A DNA stretch of 64,000 bases from Caldilineaceae bacterium (GTDB taxonomy: Bacteria > Chloroflexota > Anaerolineae > Caldilineales > Caldilineaceae), in assembly GCA_020433455.1 (NCBI GenBank), contig JAGRCP010000064.1, forward strand, positions 39,020-103,019, read 5' to 3'. Position numbers and translations under genes: made by a program. The stretch's first letter is position 1. Every line of letters starts with the position of its first letter. Shown here in pieces: positions 46,982 through 55,886 of this stretch. The notes under the pieces are model-generated. The model worked only from the letters and a program-made list of their open reading frames with translations, had not been told where the DNA came from and searched no databases.

Positions 46982-48847
46982 TCAATCTCCTGTTGATTGT
47001 TCTGCAGGTCTGTCTGTTGCTGCAGGAACGGTAAAGGTAAAGACGCTTCCCTCGCCGGGCGCGGAATCTACCCAGATCGTACCGCCGTGAGCGTTGACGA
47101 TCTCACGGCTGATGGCCAACCCGAGCCCACTGCCTCCGACGGCGCGTTTGTCTTTTACCTGCACAAACTTGTCAAAGATTTTGGATTGATACTCTAACGG
47201 AATGCCGGCGCCTGTGTCGGTCACGGCAATGGCGACGCGCTCGCCCGCCTGGTCGGCGGTGATCCGGATCTCGCCGCCCGCGTCGGTATAGCGCAGGGCG
47301 TTGGCGATCAGGTTCGTCAGGACCCAGGCGATTTTGGTGGGATCGACCTGCACGGAGGGCAGACCGTCGGGGATCTGCGCCGTCAGAGCGACGTTCTGCT
47401 GCGTCGCTTGCTCATGGAAGGGCCGCAGCGCCTTCGTTACGAGCAGATCAACCGTGATTGCCTCAGGTTCCATCTCCATGCGTCCCGACTCAATCTTCGA
47501 CAGATCGAGCAGATCATTCACAAGCGCCCGCAGCCGCGCTACATCTTCCTGGGCCGCTTGCAGTAGCTCGGATTCCCGCTCTGTCAGCTTGCCCTGCGTG
47601 CTTTCGTCCAGGAGGCCAATGCTCATGGCCATGCCCGTCAGCGGCGTACGCAACTCGTGCGAAGCGGTCGCCACGAATTCGCTTTTGAGCTGGTCCAGCT
47701 TTTTGAGCTTGGTGATATCCTGGAGCAGCAGGACGACGCCCAACATGCGTCCGCTTTCTGTCTTCACGGGCGTGATGTCAAAGTGATAGTAGTGAACGTG
47801 CTCGTCCTCCTCCAGCGTAAGCAGGGCCTCCTGATCGCTCAACTGAGGCGCGCGTTCGTCCGTGAGCGCCATACGCATACACTCGTAAAGATGTTGGTTT
47901 TCGACGACATCAAAGAAATGCTTGCCGATTGCCTCGTGAGCGCCGAACCTGAGAATATGGGCGGCCCCGGGATTGACCGCGACGATTTTCATCTCAGCAT
48001 CGACCACCACCACCCCGTCAGTGATACTGCGGATGATGGCTTCGCTGCGCCGCTTCTCCGCGATCATCTGCCCCACGTTGAGGCGATGGAAGGTCTTGAG
48101 CTTGTAACTCATGGTCATAATGCGCTGCGCCAGATCCGCCAATTCATCCTGAGAATCAACCACGAGTTCCACATCATAGTCGCCTTCGGCAATGCGATCG
48201 GCCGCGGCGGCCATCTCGTGCAACGGCCCCACCAGAATGCGTGAAAGCCGGAAGCTAAACGCCAGCCCCAGCAGCACCGCGATGACGCCTACGCCGACGG
48301 TGGACCAGACCGCGCGCCCGGCGATCTGCTGCGTGCGTTGTGACGCCGCGACCATGGCGCCTTGGTTGAGCTCGCGCAGGGCGATACTCCGGTCGCGCAC
48401 CGTCTCGAAGAGAGGCAATACCGCCTCGAGGTAGTAGGTCTGCGCTGCCTCTTCTCCGCCTGCGCTCTCCCGGTCGCGCAGTTGGGAGAAAGCGGTCAGG
48501 AAGGCCAGATACTCTGTTTCGATTTCCTCCAGGATTGCGGCTTCCCCTTCAACGGTAATGTTGTCTTTGGCGCGGGCCAGCCACTGCAGAAATTCCGCTT
48601 CATTCCGGCGGAATTGCTCCAATCCCTCGGCGTGGTAGCCCAGAAGGAAGAGCAGGCTGGCGCTGTCCTGGCGCTCTATGGTATCGATCATATTTTCCGC
48701 GGCCAGAATGCTGCGGTAGTTCTCGCGCAAAATGGCATCGCTTGCGATGCCCAACTGCTGCAGGTTATAGATGGCCCAGACCCAGACCACCACCACCAGG
48801 AGCAGCGTAGCGCCGAAGCCAATGAGGATTTTCGAACGAAGATTCAC
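46982..48847 (-). CDS. Sensor histidine kinase with HAMP and PAS domains
   Basis: 621 aa from a GTG at 48847, which overlaps the TGA of the small upstream gene (GTGA). A longer ATG frame to 49000 lies across that gene and is rejected. Order: TM1 (ILIGFGATLLLVVVVWVWAI), a ~140-residue extracellular helical sensor, TM2 (VWSTVGVGVIAVLLGLAFSF), HAMP, PAS (SITDGVVVVDAEMKIVAVNP), HisKA with ATASHELRTP, and HATPase with N-box NALRYT, DTGAGIP and GSGLGLAIS. It probably phosphorylates the downstream REC-TPR protein. Confidence 0.92.
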   Translation of the reverse strand: MNLRSKILIGFGATLLLVVVVWVWAIYNLQQLGIASDAILRENYRSILAAENMIDTIERQDSASLLFLLGYHAEGLEQFRRNEAEFLQWLARAKDNITVEGEAAILEEIETEYLAFLTAFSQLRDRESAGGEEAAQTYYLEAVLPLFETVRDRSIALRELNQGAMVAASQRTQQIAGRAVWSTVGVGVIAVLLGLAFSFRLSRILVGPLHEMAAAADRIAEGDYDVELVVDSQDELADLAQRIMTMSYKLKTFHRLNVGQMIAEKRRSEAIIRSITDGVVVVDAEMKIVAVNPGAAHILRFGAHEAIGKHFFDVVENQHLYECMRMALTDERAPQLSDQEALLTLEEDEHVHYYHFDITPVKTESGRMLGVVLLLQDITKLKKLDQLKSEFVATASHELRTPLTGMAMSIGLLDESTQGKLTERESELLQAAQEDVARLRALVNDLLDLSKIESGRMEMEPEAITVDLLVTKALRPFHEQATQQNVALTAQIPDGLPSVQVDPTKIAWVLTNLIANALRYTDAGGEIRITADQAGERVAIAVTDTGAGIPLEYQSKIFDKFVQVKDKRAVGGSGLGLAISREIVNAHGGTIWVDSAPGEGSVFTFTVPAATDRPAEQSTGD

Positions 48848-49035
48848 GCTTGTTCCCGATCCCTGATCTCGTGCACTCGCTCCTCGAGTCTGCGCCACCC
48901 GCTTTCGCGCGCCGTTGACTGTGAAAGCCGCCGAAACACAGAAACCAACCAAGCCAGAGCCGTCAGAAAGACGAGCAGGGAGAAAAAAAGCGCCTGCCAC
49001 GGAACGGTGTGCAGCAATTCAATGAGTGATGCCAT
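48844..49035 (-). CDS. 63-aa membrane protein coupled to the sensor kinase
   Basis: One span, PWQALFFSLLVFLTALAWLV, then a highly charged cytosolic tail (RESGWRRLEERVHEIRDREQ) that could form a short coil. GAGGA lies six bases before the ATG. Its stop overlaps the kinase GTG by four bases, and it begins 10 bp after the KdpE-like gene, so it is a true operon member. Possibly a small accessory of the kinase or of the transporter; no family recognised. Confidence 0.75.
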   Translation of the reverse strand: MASLIELLHTVPWQALFFSLLVFLTALAWLVSVFRRLSQSTARESGWRRLEERVHEIRDREQA

Positions 49036-49045
49036 GAGGAGTCCT

Positions 49046-49735
49046 CTATTCCGCCAGGAACCGGTAACCTACTCCCGGTTCAGTCATAATGTAGCGGGGG
49101 CGGGCCGGCTCCGGTTCGATCTTGCGGCGTAGGTTGCTGATATTAACGCGCAGCAGGTGCAGGTCATTTTCATAGCCCGCTCCCCGCACCTGCTGTAAGA
49201 GGTGCGTATGGGTGAGCACCTTGCCTCTGTGCAGGGCCAATAGGCGCAGCAGATCATATTCCGTGGGCGTGAGTTGAACCGGCTGTCCAGCCATGTTCAC
49301 CGTGCGTTGTCCCAGGTCAACGGTCAAGTCCTGCACGACAATCACCGGCTCATCCCCCGATTGAGAGACGCGTCGTAATGCCACGCGCAGACGCGCCATC
49401 AGCTCGCCCACGCCAAACGGTTTGGTGAGATAGTCATCCGCTCCCGCGTCCAGGGCCATGATCTTGTCCTGCTCGTGCTCGCGCACGGAGAGGATGATAA
49501 TCGGCAGTTGCGTCCATTCCCGCAGACGCCGCACCACGTCCACCCCGTCGATATCAGGCAAACCCAGATCGAGAATCATGATGTCAGGGCGAGCGCGGGT
49601 CACCTGCGCCAATGCCTCCTCGCCGGTGCTTACCTCCTGAACGGTATAGCCGTGGGCGCTGAGAGACGTGTGCAGAAAGCGTCGAATGGCGCGCTCATCG
49701 TCCACCACCAGGATATGGACTTCCGCTTCGCTCAT
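49046..49735 (-). CDS. kdpE: KdpE-like OmpR-family response regulator
   Basis: 229 aa. A receiver domain with Asp56 (MILDLGLPDIDG) and a TKPF lysine motif, and a winged-helix domain ending LRVNISNLRRKIEPEPARPR and GVGYRFLAE, closest to KdpE. It overlaps the KdpD-like kinase gene by four bases. It binds DNA, presumably to control potassium uptake. No kdpFABC is nearby, so the local target may be this Trk operon. Confidence 0.88.
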   Translation of the reverse strand: MSEAEVHILVVDDERAIRRFLHTSLSAHGYTVQEVSTGEEALAQVTRARPDIMILDLGLPDIDGVDVVRRLREWTQLPIIILSVREHEQDKIMALDAGADDYLTKPFGVGELMARLRVALRRVSQSGDEPVIVVQDLTVDLGQRTVNMAGQPVQLTPTEYDLLRLLALHRGKVLTHTHLLQQVRGAGYENDLHLLRVNISNLRRKIEPEPARPRYIMTEPGVGYRFLAE

Positions 49736-51252
49736 GCCTCGTTCCTTTCATCACCCGATACGGTCAACGGCAAGTCCACGGTGACCACAGTCTCTTCCTG
49801 ATCACTCCTCTGAACCGCAATGCGCCCGCCGTGCGCCTCGACGATCCCCTTGCAGATGGAGAGTCCCAGGCCCGTGCCGGTCTGTCCATCCGCGCGTGGC
49901 ACCCGATAGAACTTGGCAAATACCTGTTCCCGATCATCTTCGGGGATGCCAATCCCCTGATCGGCAACCGCAATGCGGAGATGGGCGCCGGTCGTGCAGG
50001 CCCGGATGGCAATCGGCTGTCCCTCGCCTGAATATTTGAGGGCATTGTCCAACAGGTTCACCATCACTTGAACCATGAGGACAAAATCCATGGGCACGAG
50101 CGGCAAATCATGGGGAATGTCCAGAGAGACAGGACGGGCGCCGAGTCGGCTTCCCAGTCGAGCGAGAACGACGCCGATGAGATCCTGAACATCCCCCGGA
50201 TCCCGGTGGACGGTAATGGCGCCGGCTTCCAGGCGGGTCATGTCCAGCAGGTTGCTGACCAACTGGTTGAGGCGCGCGGCTTCGTCCCAGGCATTCTCGA
50301 GCAAGTCCCGGCGCGTCGCTTCCGTCAGCGCGGCCGTTTCGTCCAGCAGGCTGCTCAGGGCGCCCGTGATCGACGAGAGCGGCGTGCGCAGATCGTGCGA
50401 GATCGAATTGAGCAAGGTCGTCTGCAACTCCTCTTTGGCCTGCAGAATTTCGGCTTCCCGGGCCGTCCTGGCAAGCTGAGCCCGCTCCAGAGCCAGCGCA
50501 GACTGGCTGGCGAAAGAAGCCAGGAGGCGTTGTTGCTCGGAATTTAAGGATGCGTCTGTCGCGCGCCGCTTCACAACGAGCACGCCGAGCATCTTCTCTC
50601 CCGCCTGGAGGGGCAGGATATTAACCCCGGCGGCAATGTTTGATTCAACGCCCGCCCGCGTTGTTTTCCCGCTCTGCCACACCTGAGTAACCAGCGCGGC
50701 AAGATTCTGATCCGCTGTAAACTGAGGAGTCGCTGCCTGCCACGTCACATGCCCACTCTCCATGCCGCAAACAGCGACGTCACAGGCAAACAGACGTGCC
50801 GTGTGACTCATGATCACATGGAGAAGTTCACTCACCTCGGAGGCAGCGGCGAGATCACGGCTGAGTTCATAGCCGGCGATCGCCTGCTGTTCCCGCTGAC
50901 GAGCCGCGTGCGCCTGAACGCTGGCGTGGGCCGCCAGCGCGCTGATCACCAGCCCCACGAGGAGGAGACCGGCAAAGGTAAGCAGATATTGCGTGTCCGC
51001 TACGCCCAGCATGAACCGGGGCGGCACGAAAAAGACGTCGAAGGCCAACACGCCCAGAAAAGCCGACAGTACTGCCGGTCCCCGTCCAAGCCACACTGCG
51101 CTGATCACGACGACCAACAGGTAGAGCATGACCAGGTTCGTCGGATTAATCAAAACCCGGATTGGCTGTCCCAGGAGCGTGGCGATCACCACAAGGATGA
51201 CGCTTTGTCCGTAACGCCGCCAGGCCATCTTTGACGGCAGCATCCTGACCAT
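49732..51252 (-). CDS. KdpD-like sensor kinase lacking the N-terminal KdpD/Usp domains
   Basis: 506 aa from MVRMLPSK, with AAGGGAAG just upstream; the frame extends to a GTG at 51273. It has the four-span DUF4118 membrane block of KdpD (VMLYLLVVVISAVWLGRGPA to LLLVGLVISALAAHA), then a GAF-like region, HisKA (NSISHDLRTPLSSITGAL) and HATPase (NLLDNALKY, DQGIGIP, GTGLGLSICKGI). The ~390-residue cytosolic N-terminal half of classical KdpD is absent. First gene of the potassium operon. Confidence 0.88.
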   Translation of the reverse strand: MVRMLPSKMAWRRYGQSVILVVIATLLGQPIRVLINPTNLVMLYLLVVVISAVWLGRGPAVLSAFLGVLAFDVFFVPPRFMLGVADTQYLLTFAGLLLVGLVISALAAHASVQAHAARQREQQAIAGYELSRDLAAASEVSELLHVIMSHTARLFACDVAVCGMESGHVTWQAATPQFTADQNLAALVTQVWQSGKTTRAGVESNIAAGVNILPLQAGEKMLGVLVVKRRATDASLNSEQQRLLASFASQSALALERAQLARTAREAEILQAKEELQTTLLNSISHDLRTPLSSITGALSSLLDETAALTEATRRDLLENAWDEAARLNQLVSNLLDMTRLEAGAITVHRDPGDVQDLIGVVLARLGSRLGARPVSLDIPHDLPLVPMDFVLMVQVMVNLLDNALKYSGEGQPIAIRACTTGAHLRIAVADQGIGIPEDDREQVFAKFYRVPRADGQTGTGLGLSICKGIVEAHGGRIAVQRSDQEETVVTVDLPLTVSGDERNEA

Positions 51253-51526
51253 GAAAACTTCCCTTGGTATCACCGAAAGGCGTGTCTACGTCGTCTCGTG
51301 CAGAGATTTAATATCAGTATAATGGAATAGGAACGGATGTGAGGTCAAGAAATGGGGAAAAAGCATCAAGAAAACATCAAGATGCATTGTTCGCAACGCC
51401 GTCACTTCGATGTTAGCCGGGCAGCAAAAAGTCTTCAATCAAAAAAGCCCGCAGTAGCCGGCGGACTTCCTTGATTGAAGACTTTTTGTACTCAGCGAAG
51501 ACGATAGAAGCGGAGATTCAGAAAGG
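51253..51526. other. Intergenic region before the kdpD-like gene
   Basis: About 270 bp containing the inverted repeat at 51426-51487. The operon promoter is expected at about 51280-51420. No supported gene. Confidence 0.5.
51426..51487. repeat. 17-bp perfect inverted repeat
   Basis: AAAAAGTCTTCAATCAA (51426-51442) is the exact inverse of 51471-51487. The 28-base centre has a GCCCGC/GCGGAC stem beside an A-run, so the minus strand reads as a terminator, and the whole can fold as one long stem. It may end the cysQ-side transcript. Confidence 0.75.
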
Positions 51527-52000
51527 TCAGGTTGACCTCGAGATTGGGATTAACCAAACGCCGGGCGTACCCTGCAAAGCCGGATTTTCCTCTTCGAGAT
51601 ACTCGATGATTTTGAGCGCATCCTCAAGCTTCGCCCGGCCTTCCGCAGAAGGGGAGGCCTCACGCTGCGTTTGGTCATCGAGATCGATAAGCGGTGTATC
51701 CAACCACTGCTCCGCCTGACGGGCCAGCATCTCGATCTGCCGCATCGCGGCAAGCCGTTCACGACTTATGCAAGAGAGTTCCAGCGTTGCGTCTGTTCCG
51801 GTCACATCACCCGGAGAGCGGTAGGCGGGCTGCCCCGGCCTTTGGATACTGGATCGCAACTGTTGGTCAGCCGGCCCCATTAACGAGGGCGCAGCCTCTT
51901 GCTCCGTGCGCGTCTCCCGGCGTAATCGTCGACGTTTTTCAGCCCGCTGTTTACGTTTCTTCTACGCATGACGTTGTTGCTTCTTAGCCGGTTTTGCTAT
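51527..52000 (-). pseudogene. Broken Lys/Arg-rich protein gene downstream of cysQ
   Basis: An AAAAAGGA ribosome-binding site directly after the cysQ stop leads to ATA (52000-51998) where ATG is expected. The frame then runs AKPAKKQQRHA, an in-frame TAG (51964-51962), KKRKQRAEKRRRLRRETRTE, and on to LEDALKIIEYLEEENPALQG before its stop at 51527. Restoring ATG and, for example, CAG would give a protein of about 157 aa; both changes are single transitions. An internal ATG at 51880 could give a 117-aa remnant, but it lacks a ribosome site. No family recognised. Confidence 0.45.
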
Positions 52001-52011
52001 TGGAATCCTTT

Positions 52012-52890
52012 TTACCAGAAGCCGTCATCTTCGTTATAGCCGAACTCCTCGCAGATGCGCGAGACGGTTGCAATAATGTCATCATGGCGCCGGCCATTGG
52101 ACGCCACAAGGCCATTGTGGGCCCGCACATCGCGCTTATTGAAGACCAGCGGGTTGCCCCAGCAGTCGGTCATCACGCCGCCGGCCGCCTCAAGGAGCGC
52201 CGCGGGCGCACAGATATCCCACTCCTTACAGCCGGGGCTGGGGTGGACGTAAAGATCGGCCAGGCGGCGGCTGATGAGGCCGACTTTGAGCCCCACGCTG
52301 CCGCTGACCCGCTCGGACGTAATGCGCAACGAGCGGCGCATCTGATCCACGATCTGCGGGCGATGACTGCGGCTGCTCACGACGACCATTTCCTTCAGGT
52401 CCGTGACATCGCTGACCGAAAGGGGAATTTCTTCATCGTTTTCATAGAGAAACGCGCCCACGCCCTTACCGCCTACGTAGAGAAGGCCGGGATCCGGCTG
52501 CATGATCACGCCCATAACCGGCTCTCCCTCAACAGCCAGGCCGATCATGATGGAAAATTCGCCGTTGCGCGCGATAAATTCCTTGGTGCCGTCCAGGGGA
52601 TCCACAATCCAGACCCGCTCCTTTTCCAGACGGATCAGGTCGTCCTTGGACTCTTCAGAAAGGATGCCGTCATCAGGATAGGCCGCGCGAATGCGCGCGA
52701 TGATGTGCTCATTCGCCGAGTGATCGGCTTCAGTAACCGGTTCGTTGGGCGACTTGTACTGCACCTCGGACGAGCCCACGTAGAAGGTCGAAACGATGGT
52801 CGCTGCCTCCCGAGCAACCGCCTTGGCAAATTCCAGCTCAGCGGTTAAATCAAGGGTTTTGGTCTTTTCTTCAGTCATCAGATTTCCCAT
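52012..52890 (-). CDS. Inositol-monophosphatase-family phosphatase, CysQ-like
   Basis: 292 aa from MGNLMTEE; MTEEKTK at 52878 is an equally possible start. Metal-binding motifs: EPVTEADH (near residue 55), ILSEES, WIVDPLDGTKEFI (the signature motif) and KEWDICAPAALLEAAGG. The TKEFI variant favours CysQ, 3'(2'),5'-bisphosphate nucleotidase, which removes PAP from sulfate assimilation and coenzyme A turnover. Inositol or fructose-bisphosphate substrates are not excluded. A broken gene follows. Confidence 0.88.
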   Translation of the reverse strand: MGNLMTEEKTKTLDLTAELEFAKAVAREAATIVSTFYVGSSEVQYKSPNEPVTEADHSANEHIIARIRAAYPDDGILSEESKDDLIRLEKERVWIVDPLDGTKEFIARNGEFSIMIGLAVEGEPVMGVIMQPDPGLLYVGGKGVGAFLYENDEEIPLSVSDVTDLKEMVVVSSRSHRPQIVDQMRRSLRITSERVSGSVGLKVGLISRRLADLYVHPSPGCKEWDICAPAALLEAAGGVMTDCWGNPLVFNKRDVRAHNGLVASNGRRHDDIIATVSRICEEFGYNEDDGFW

Positions 52891-53089
52891 AATCCAAACG
52901 TACAAATGGTAAAAAAAGAAAGCGTGAGAGGATGGCGGTGCGAAGCAATGATAAAGCCAGGTCGATTCAGAAACTCACAGCTAAAAACGGGAGCCATTGT
53001 AGCATAGCTCGAGCATGGGGCAAGAACGGCGAGGGGGATGATATAGCGAAGTGGATTTCAGCCCGACAGCTTTATGCGTGAGGCGGGGT

Positions 53090-54349
53090 TCAGTCTGTTA
53101 CCGTAGCGCCCGCTCCGTCAGCGTAAGCTGTAAGCGCATCAAGCACAGGCGCATAACCGGGGTTCAGGCTGAGCGCATGTTGCCAGGCGGAAGTTGCGCC
53201 GGCAGCGTCGCCCTGGGCGGAGAGCGCCATGCCCAGCCAATAATGCAGCTCCTCAATGTCTGCGCCTGACCCAATGGTCGTACGCGCCAGTTCGGCCACA
53301 TCAGCATAGCGCCCTTGCGCGTAATAGGCCTCCAGGGGACCAAACTGATACCAGAGCATGCGCCAGGGCAGCCCCAGGCTGCGGGCTTCATCAAAGGCCG
53401 TCGCCGCATCCCCGGACCGGCCCAGAGCCAGCAGGGCGTTGCCCGCGTTGAAGCGCGCAAAGGCATCGTTGGGCTGGGCCGCAGCTTCCATGCGGGCCGT
53501 CTCCAGCGCAGCTTGCCAACTTTCGGCCTCGGGAGCGGGCGGTCCGGCCATGGCTGTGAGGAGCGCTTCCCGCTCCGGCGGATAGATGAGCAGATAGGTG
53601 CGATTAAAGACCCGCCAATCGGCGTCAAAAGCTGCGTAAGGCAGACGAATGCCCTGATAGGGACCGTCAGGCGCAATCAGGTTCGCCGCATCGTAGGAAT
53701 CGTAAGCGATCCAGTAGCCCGCTGCATCGTCATAGCCGGTCAGCAGGCGGTAATGACCCAACCCGTCACCGGGCTCCGCCTCGTGCCACGTCTCCACCAG
53801 GACGGGCGTGCCGTTGCTCAGCAGCAGGCGCAGCAGATCCGCAGTCCCATTGATCCGCACCTGGGCGCGATAGCCTTGCTCCCGGGCATAAGCGGCCAGC
53901 TCATGGGGCCCGACATTCTTGTCATCCTCATGGAGCCGCAAGACCGCGCCGATGGTCGCTTGATCCAGCGTACTGCCGTAGGCGCTAAGGAGCATGGAAA
54001 GCGTAGCCGGTCCGCAGTTATTCCACGTTTGCCAGGCATGGGTGATACCGCCCAACGCGATGCCCTTTCCGGCCGGAGCAAAGGCGGACGTCGCCGTTGG
54101 CGCCGGCGTGATTGTGGGTGTTGGAGTGGAGGCGGGTATAGGAGTGGACGTCGGCCCAGGCGTAGACGTGGGCGCCAAAGTGGAAGTCGGGGTAAATGTC
54201 GGCGGTAAGGAAGCGACATCCGCACCAGCGGGCGGCGCGGAGCGACGCATGGCCAAGCCGGCTGCCAAAACCAGGACGACAAGCGTAGCCGACGTGAGCG
54301 TCAAAGCAAGATATAAGGGCGTAACGGCACGAGGCGCAGACGAGTTCAT
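53090..54349 (-). CDS. Anchored C39-like cysteine peptidase-fold protein with TPRs
   Basis: 419 aa from MNSSAPRA. A hydrophobic anchor (LYLALTLTSATLVVLVLAAGL) is followed by a Thr/Pro stalk of about 55 residues. A papain-like C39_2 domain follows, with WNNCGPATLSML (Cys) and GLGHYRLLTGYDD (His), and FNRTYLLIYPP closes it. TPR repeats (FNAGNALLALGRSGDAATAF; EELHYWLGMALSAQGDAAGA) finish the protein. C39-type domains cut leader peptides in bacteriocin export, or act as non-peptidase folds. It lies 39 bp after the cytosine deaminase gene. Extracellular location inferred. Confidence 0.82.
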   Translation of the reverse strand: MNSSAPRAVTPLYLALTLTSATLVVLVLAAGLAMRRSAPPAGADVASLPPTFTPTSTLAPTSTPGPTSTPIPASTPTPTITPAPTATSAFAPAGKGIALGGITHAWQTWNNCGPATLSMLLSAYGSTLDQATIGAVLRLHEDDKNVGPHELAAYAREQGYRAQVRINGTADLLRLLLSNGTPVLVETWHEAEPGDGLGHYRLLTGYDDAAGYWIAYDSYDAANLIAPDGPYQGIRLPYAAFDADWRVFNRTYLLIYPPEREALLTAMAGPPAPEAESWQAALETARMEAAAQPNDAFARFNAGNALLALGRSGDAATAFDEARSLGLPWRMLWYQFGPLEAYYAQGRYADVAELARTTIGSGADIEELHYWLGMALSAQGDAAGATSAWQHALSLNPGYAPVLDALTAYADGAGATVTD

Positions 54350-54388
54350 CAGTACGCATAACGCGAAAATCCGCACAATGGTTCCCGC

Positions 54389-54829
54389 CTATTCGCCAAT
54401 ATCCTCGTTCCACAACTCAGGCCGCGCGGCGATGAATTCCTCCATCAACTGAACGCACTCAGGATCATCGAGGATGACCAGTTCCACGCCCTGGCTGCGC
54501 ATGTACTCTTCCGGGCCCTGGAAGGTGCGGTTCTCACCGATGACAATCCGGGGAATTTTGTAGAGCAGGGCTGTGCCGCTGCACATGGAGCAGGGCGACA
54601 GGGTGGAATAGAGGACCGCACGCTGATACTCCCGCGCGGTGAGGCGGCCGGCGTTCTCCAGTGCGTCCATTTCAGCGTGGAGGATGGCGCTCCCCTTTTG
54701 CACGCGTTGGTTGTGCCCGCGCCCCGCAATCCTGCCGTCAATGACCAGCACCGAACCGATGGGAATCCCCCCTTCGGCTAACCCCTTCCGCGCTTCTTCA
54801 ATTGCGGCCTGCATAAATTCATCACGCAT
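54389..54829 (-). CDS. Cytosine deaminase, yeast Fcy1-like
   Basis: 146 aa. Zinc ligands are in HAEMDAL and SPCSMCSG, the CDA-fold signature. The end, CVQLMEEFIAARPELWNEDI, closely recalls the C-terminus of yeast cytosine deaminase and not TadA, so cytosine to uracil (or a related nucleobase) is the likely reaction. It lies 109 bp downstream of a BMP-family ABC transporter, with an inverted repeat between, suggesting nucleobase salvage. Confidence 0.85.
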   Translation of the reverse strand: MRDEFMQAAIEEARKGLAEGGIPIGSVLVIDGRIAGRGHNQRVQKGSAILHAEMDALENAGRLTAREYQRAVLYSTLSPCSMCSGTALLYKIPRIVIGENRTFQGPEEYMRSQGVELVILDDPECVQLMEEFIAARPELWNEDIGE

Positions 54830-54876
54830 GATTAGATCCTTTCCGGTAAGAAATGGTCGGGGAGAGCGCCAATCTC

Positions 54877-54930
54877 CAATCTCTTAATCGCCCAATCTCG
54901 AGATTGAGAGATTGGGCGATTAAGAGATTG
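54877..54930. repeat. 23-bp perfect inverted repeat at the transporter operon end
   Basis: Arms 54877-54899 and 54908-54930 are perfect inverses around 8 bases, made of AGATTGG/GATTAAG units. The same units occur at 58505-58569 at the other side of the permease/ATPase genes. Confidence 0.8.
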
Positions 54931-54938
54931 AGAGATTT

Positions 54939-55886
54939 TTACTCACGATGATAGGGCTTTAAATACGCGCCGGGGTAGGCCACATTGCGTCCGGCCAGAG
55001 CCAGGGCCAGGATGGTAACCAGGTAGGGCAGGGCCAGGAAAAGTTCGTAGGGCAGCTCCAGGCCCAAAGTTTGCAGGCGCAGCTGCAGGGCGAAGACGCC
55101 GCCGAAAAGGAGCGCACCCCACATGCCCCGCACGGGATGCCAACGGGCAAAGATGACCAACGCAATGCAGACCCAGCCCCGCCCGGCTACAATGCCCGGC
55201 GTAAACGCGCCGAGCTGGGCCAGCGACAGAAACGCGCCGCCCACGGCCATGAGCGCGCCGCCCAGAACGAGCGAGGCATAGCGGGTGCGGGCCACGCTCA
55301 CGCCCGACGCATCGGCGGCTTCGGGATTCTCGCCGACCGCGCGCAGGTTGAGGCCGAAGCGGGTGCGATAAATGAGCCACCAGCTGACGGGCACGACGAC
55401 GAGAAAGGCAATGTACGTCAGCAGATATTGCTCCAACACGACGCCTGCAGGCGATGTCGCGCCCAACGGCGCGATCTGGGCGAAGGGCGTTACCTTGGGC
55501 AGCACGTCGCTTTCACCGAAGATGAGGCGGAAGCCGAAGAGCGCCAGCCCCGTGCACAGGAGAGTGATGCCCAGCCCCGAAACATGTTGGTTCACGCCCA
55601 ACGTCACGGCGAAGAGCCCCATGAGCGCCCCCATGATCATCCCAGCGAGGATGGCTGCGGCCAGCCCCAGCCAGAGATAGCCGGCCACACCCGCATTGCT
55701 GAGCGCGGCGGCCGCGGCAAAGCCGGTAAACGCGCCCAGGAACATGGTCCCCTCGATCCCCAGGTTGAGGACGCCGCCCCGCTCGCTGATAATTTCGCCC
55801 ATGGCGCCGTAAACCAAAGGCGTGGCTACGCGCAACGTTGCACTCAGCAAGCCTACGAGGAATGTCAGGGAGAAAATATCGCTCAT
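54939..55886 (-). CDS. Nucleoside/nucleobase ABC permease (NupQ/YufQ-like)
   Basis: 315 aa, about eight to ten membrane spans of the BPD_transp_2 family (MGEIISERGGVLNLGIEGTM, then FAAAAALSNAGVAGYLWLGL). It pairs with the next-upstream permease to form the channel for a BMP-type transporter. The start overlaps the upstream permease stop by four bases (ATGA). Confidence 0.9.
   Translation of the reverse strand: MSDIFSLTFLVGLLSATLRVATPLVYGAMGEIISERGGVLNLGIEGTMFLGAFTGFAAAAALSNAGVAGYLWLGLAAAILAGMIMGALMGLFAVTLGVNQHVSGLGITLLCTGLALFGFRLIFGESDVLPKVTPFAQIAPLGATSPAGVVLEQYLLTYIAFLVVVPVSWWLIYRTRFGLNLRAVGENPEAADASGVSVARTRYASLVLGGALMAVGGAFLSLAQLGAFTPGIVAGRGWVCIALVIFARWHPVRGMWGALLFGGVFALQLRLQTLGLELPYELFLALPYLVTILALALAGRNVAYPGAYLKPYHRE

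Noticed and set aside
49046..51252. A complete kdp potassium ATPase system
   Set aside because: Only the regulatory pair is KdpDE-like; no kdpFABC is present. The transporter encoded here is TrkH/TrkA.
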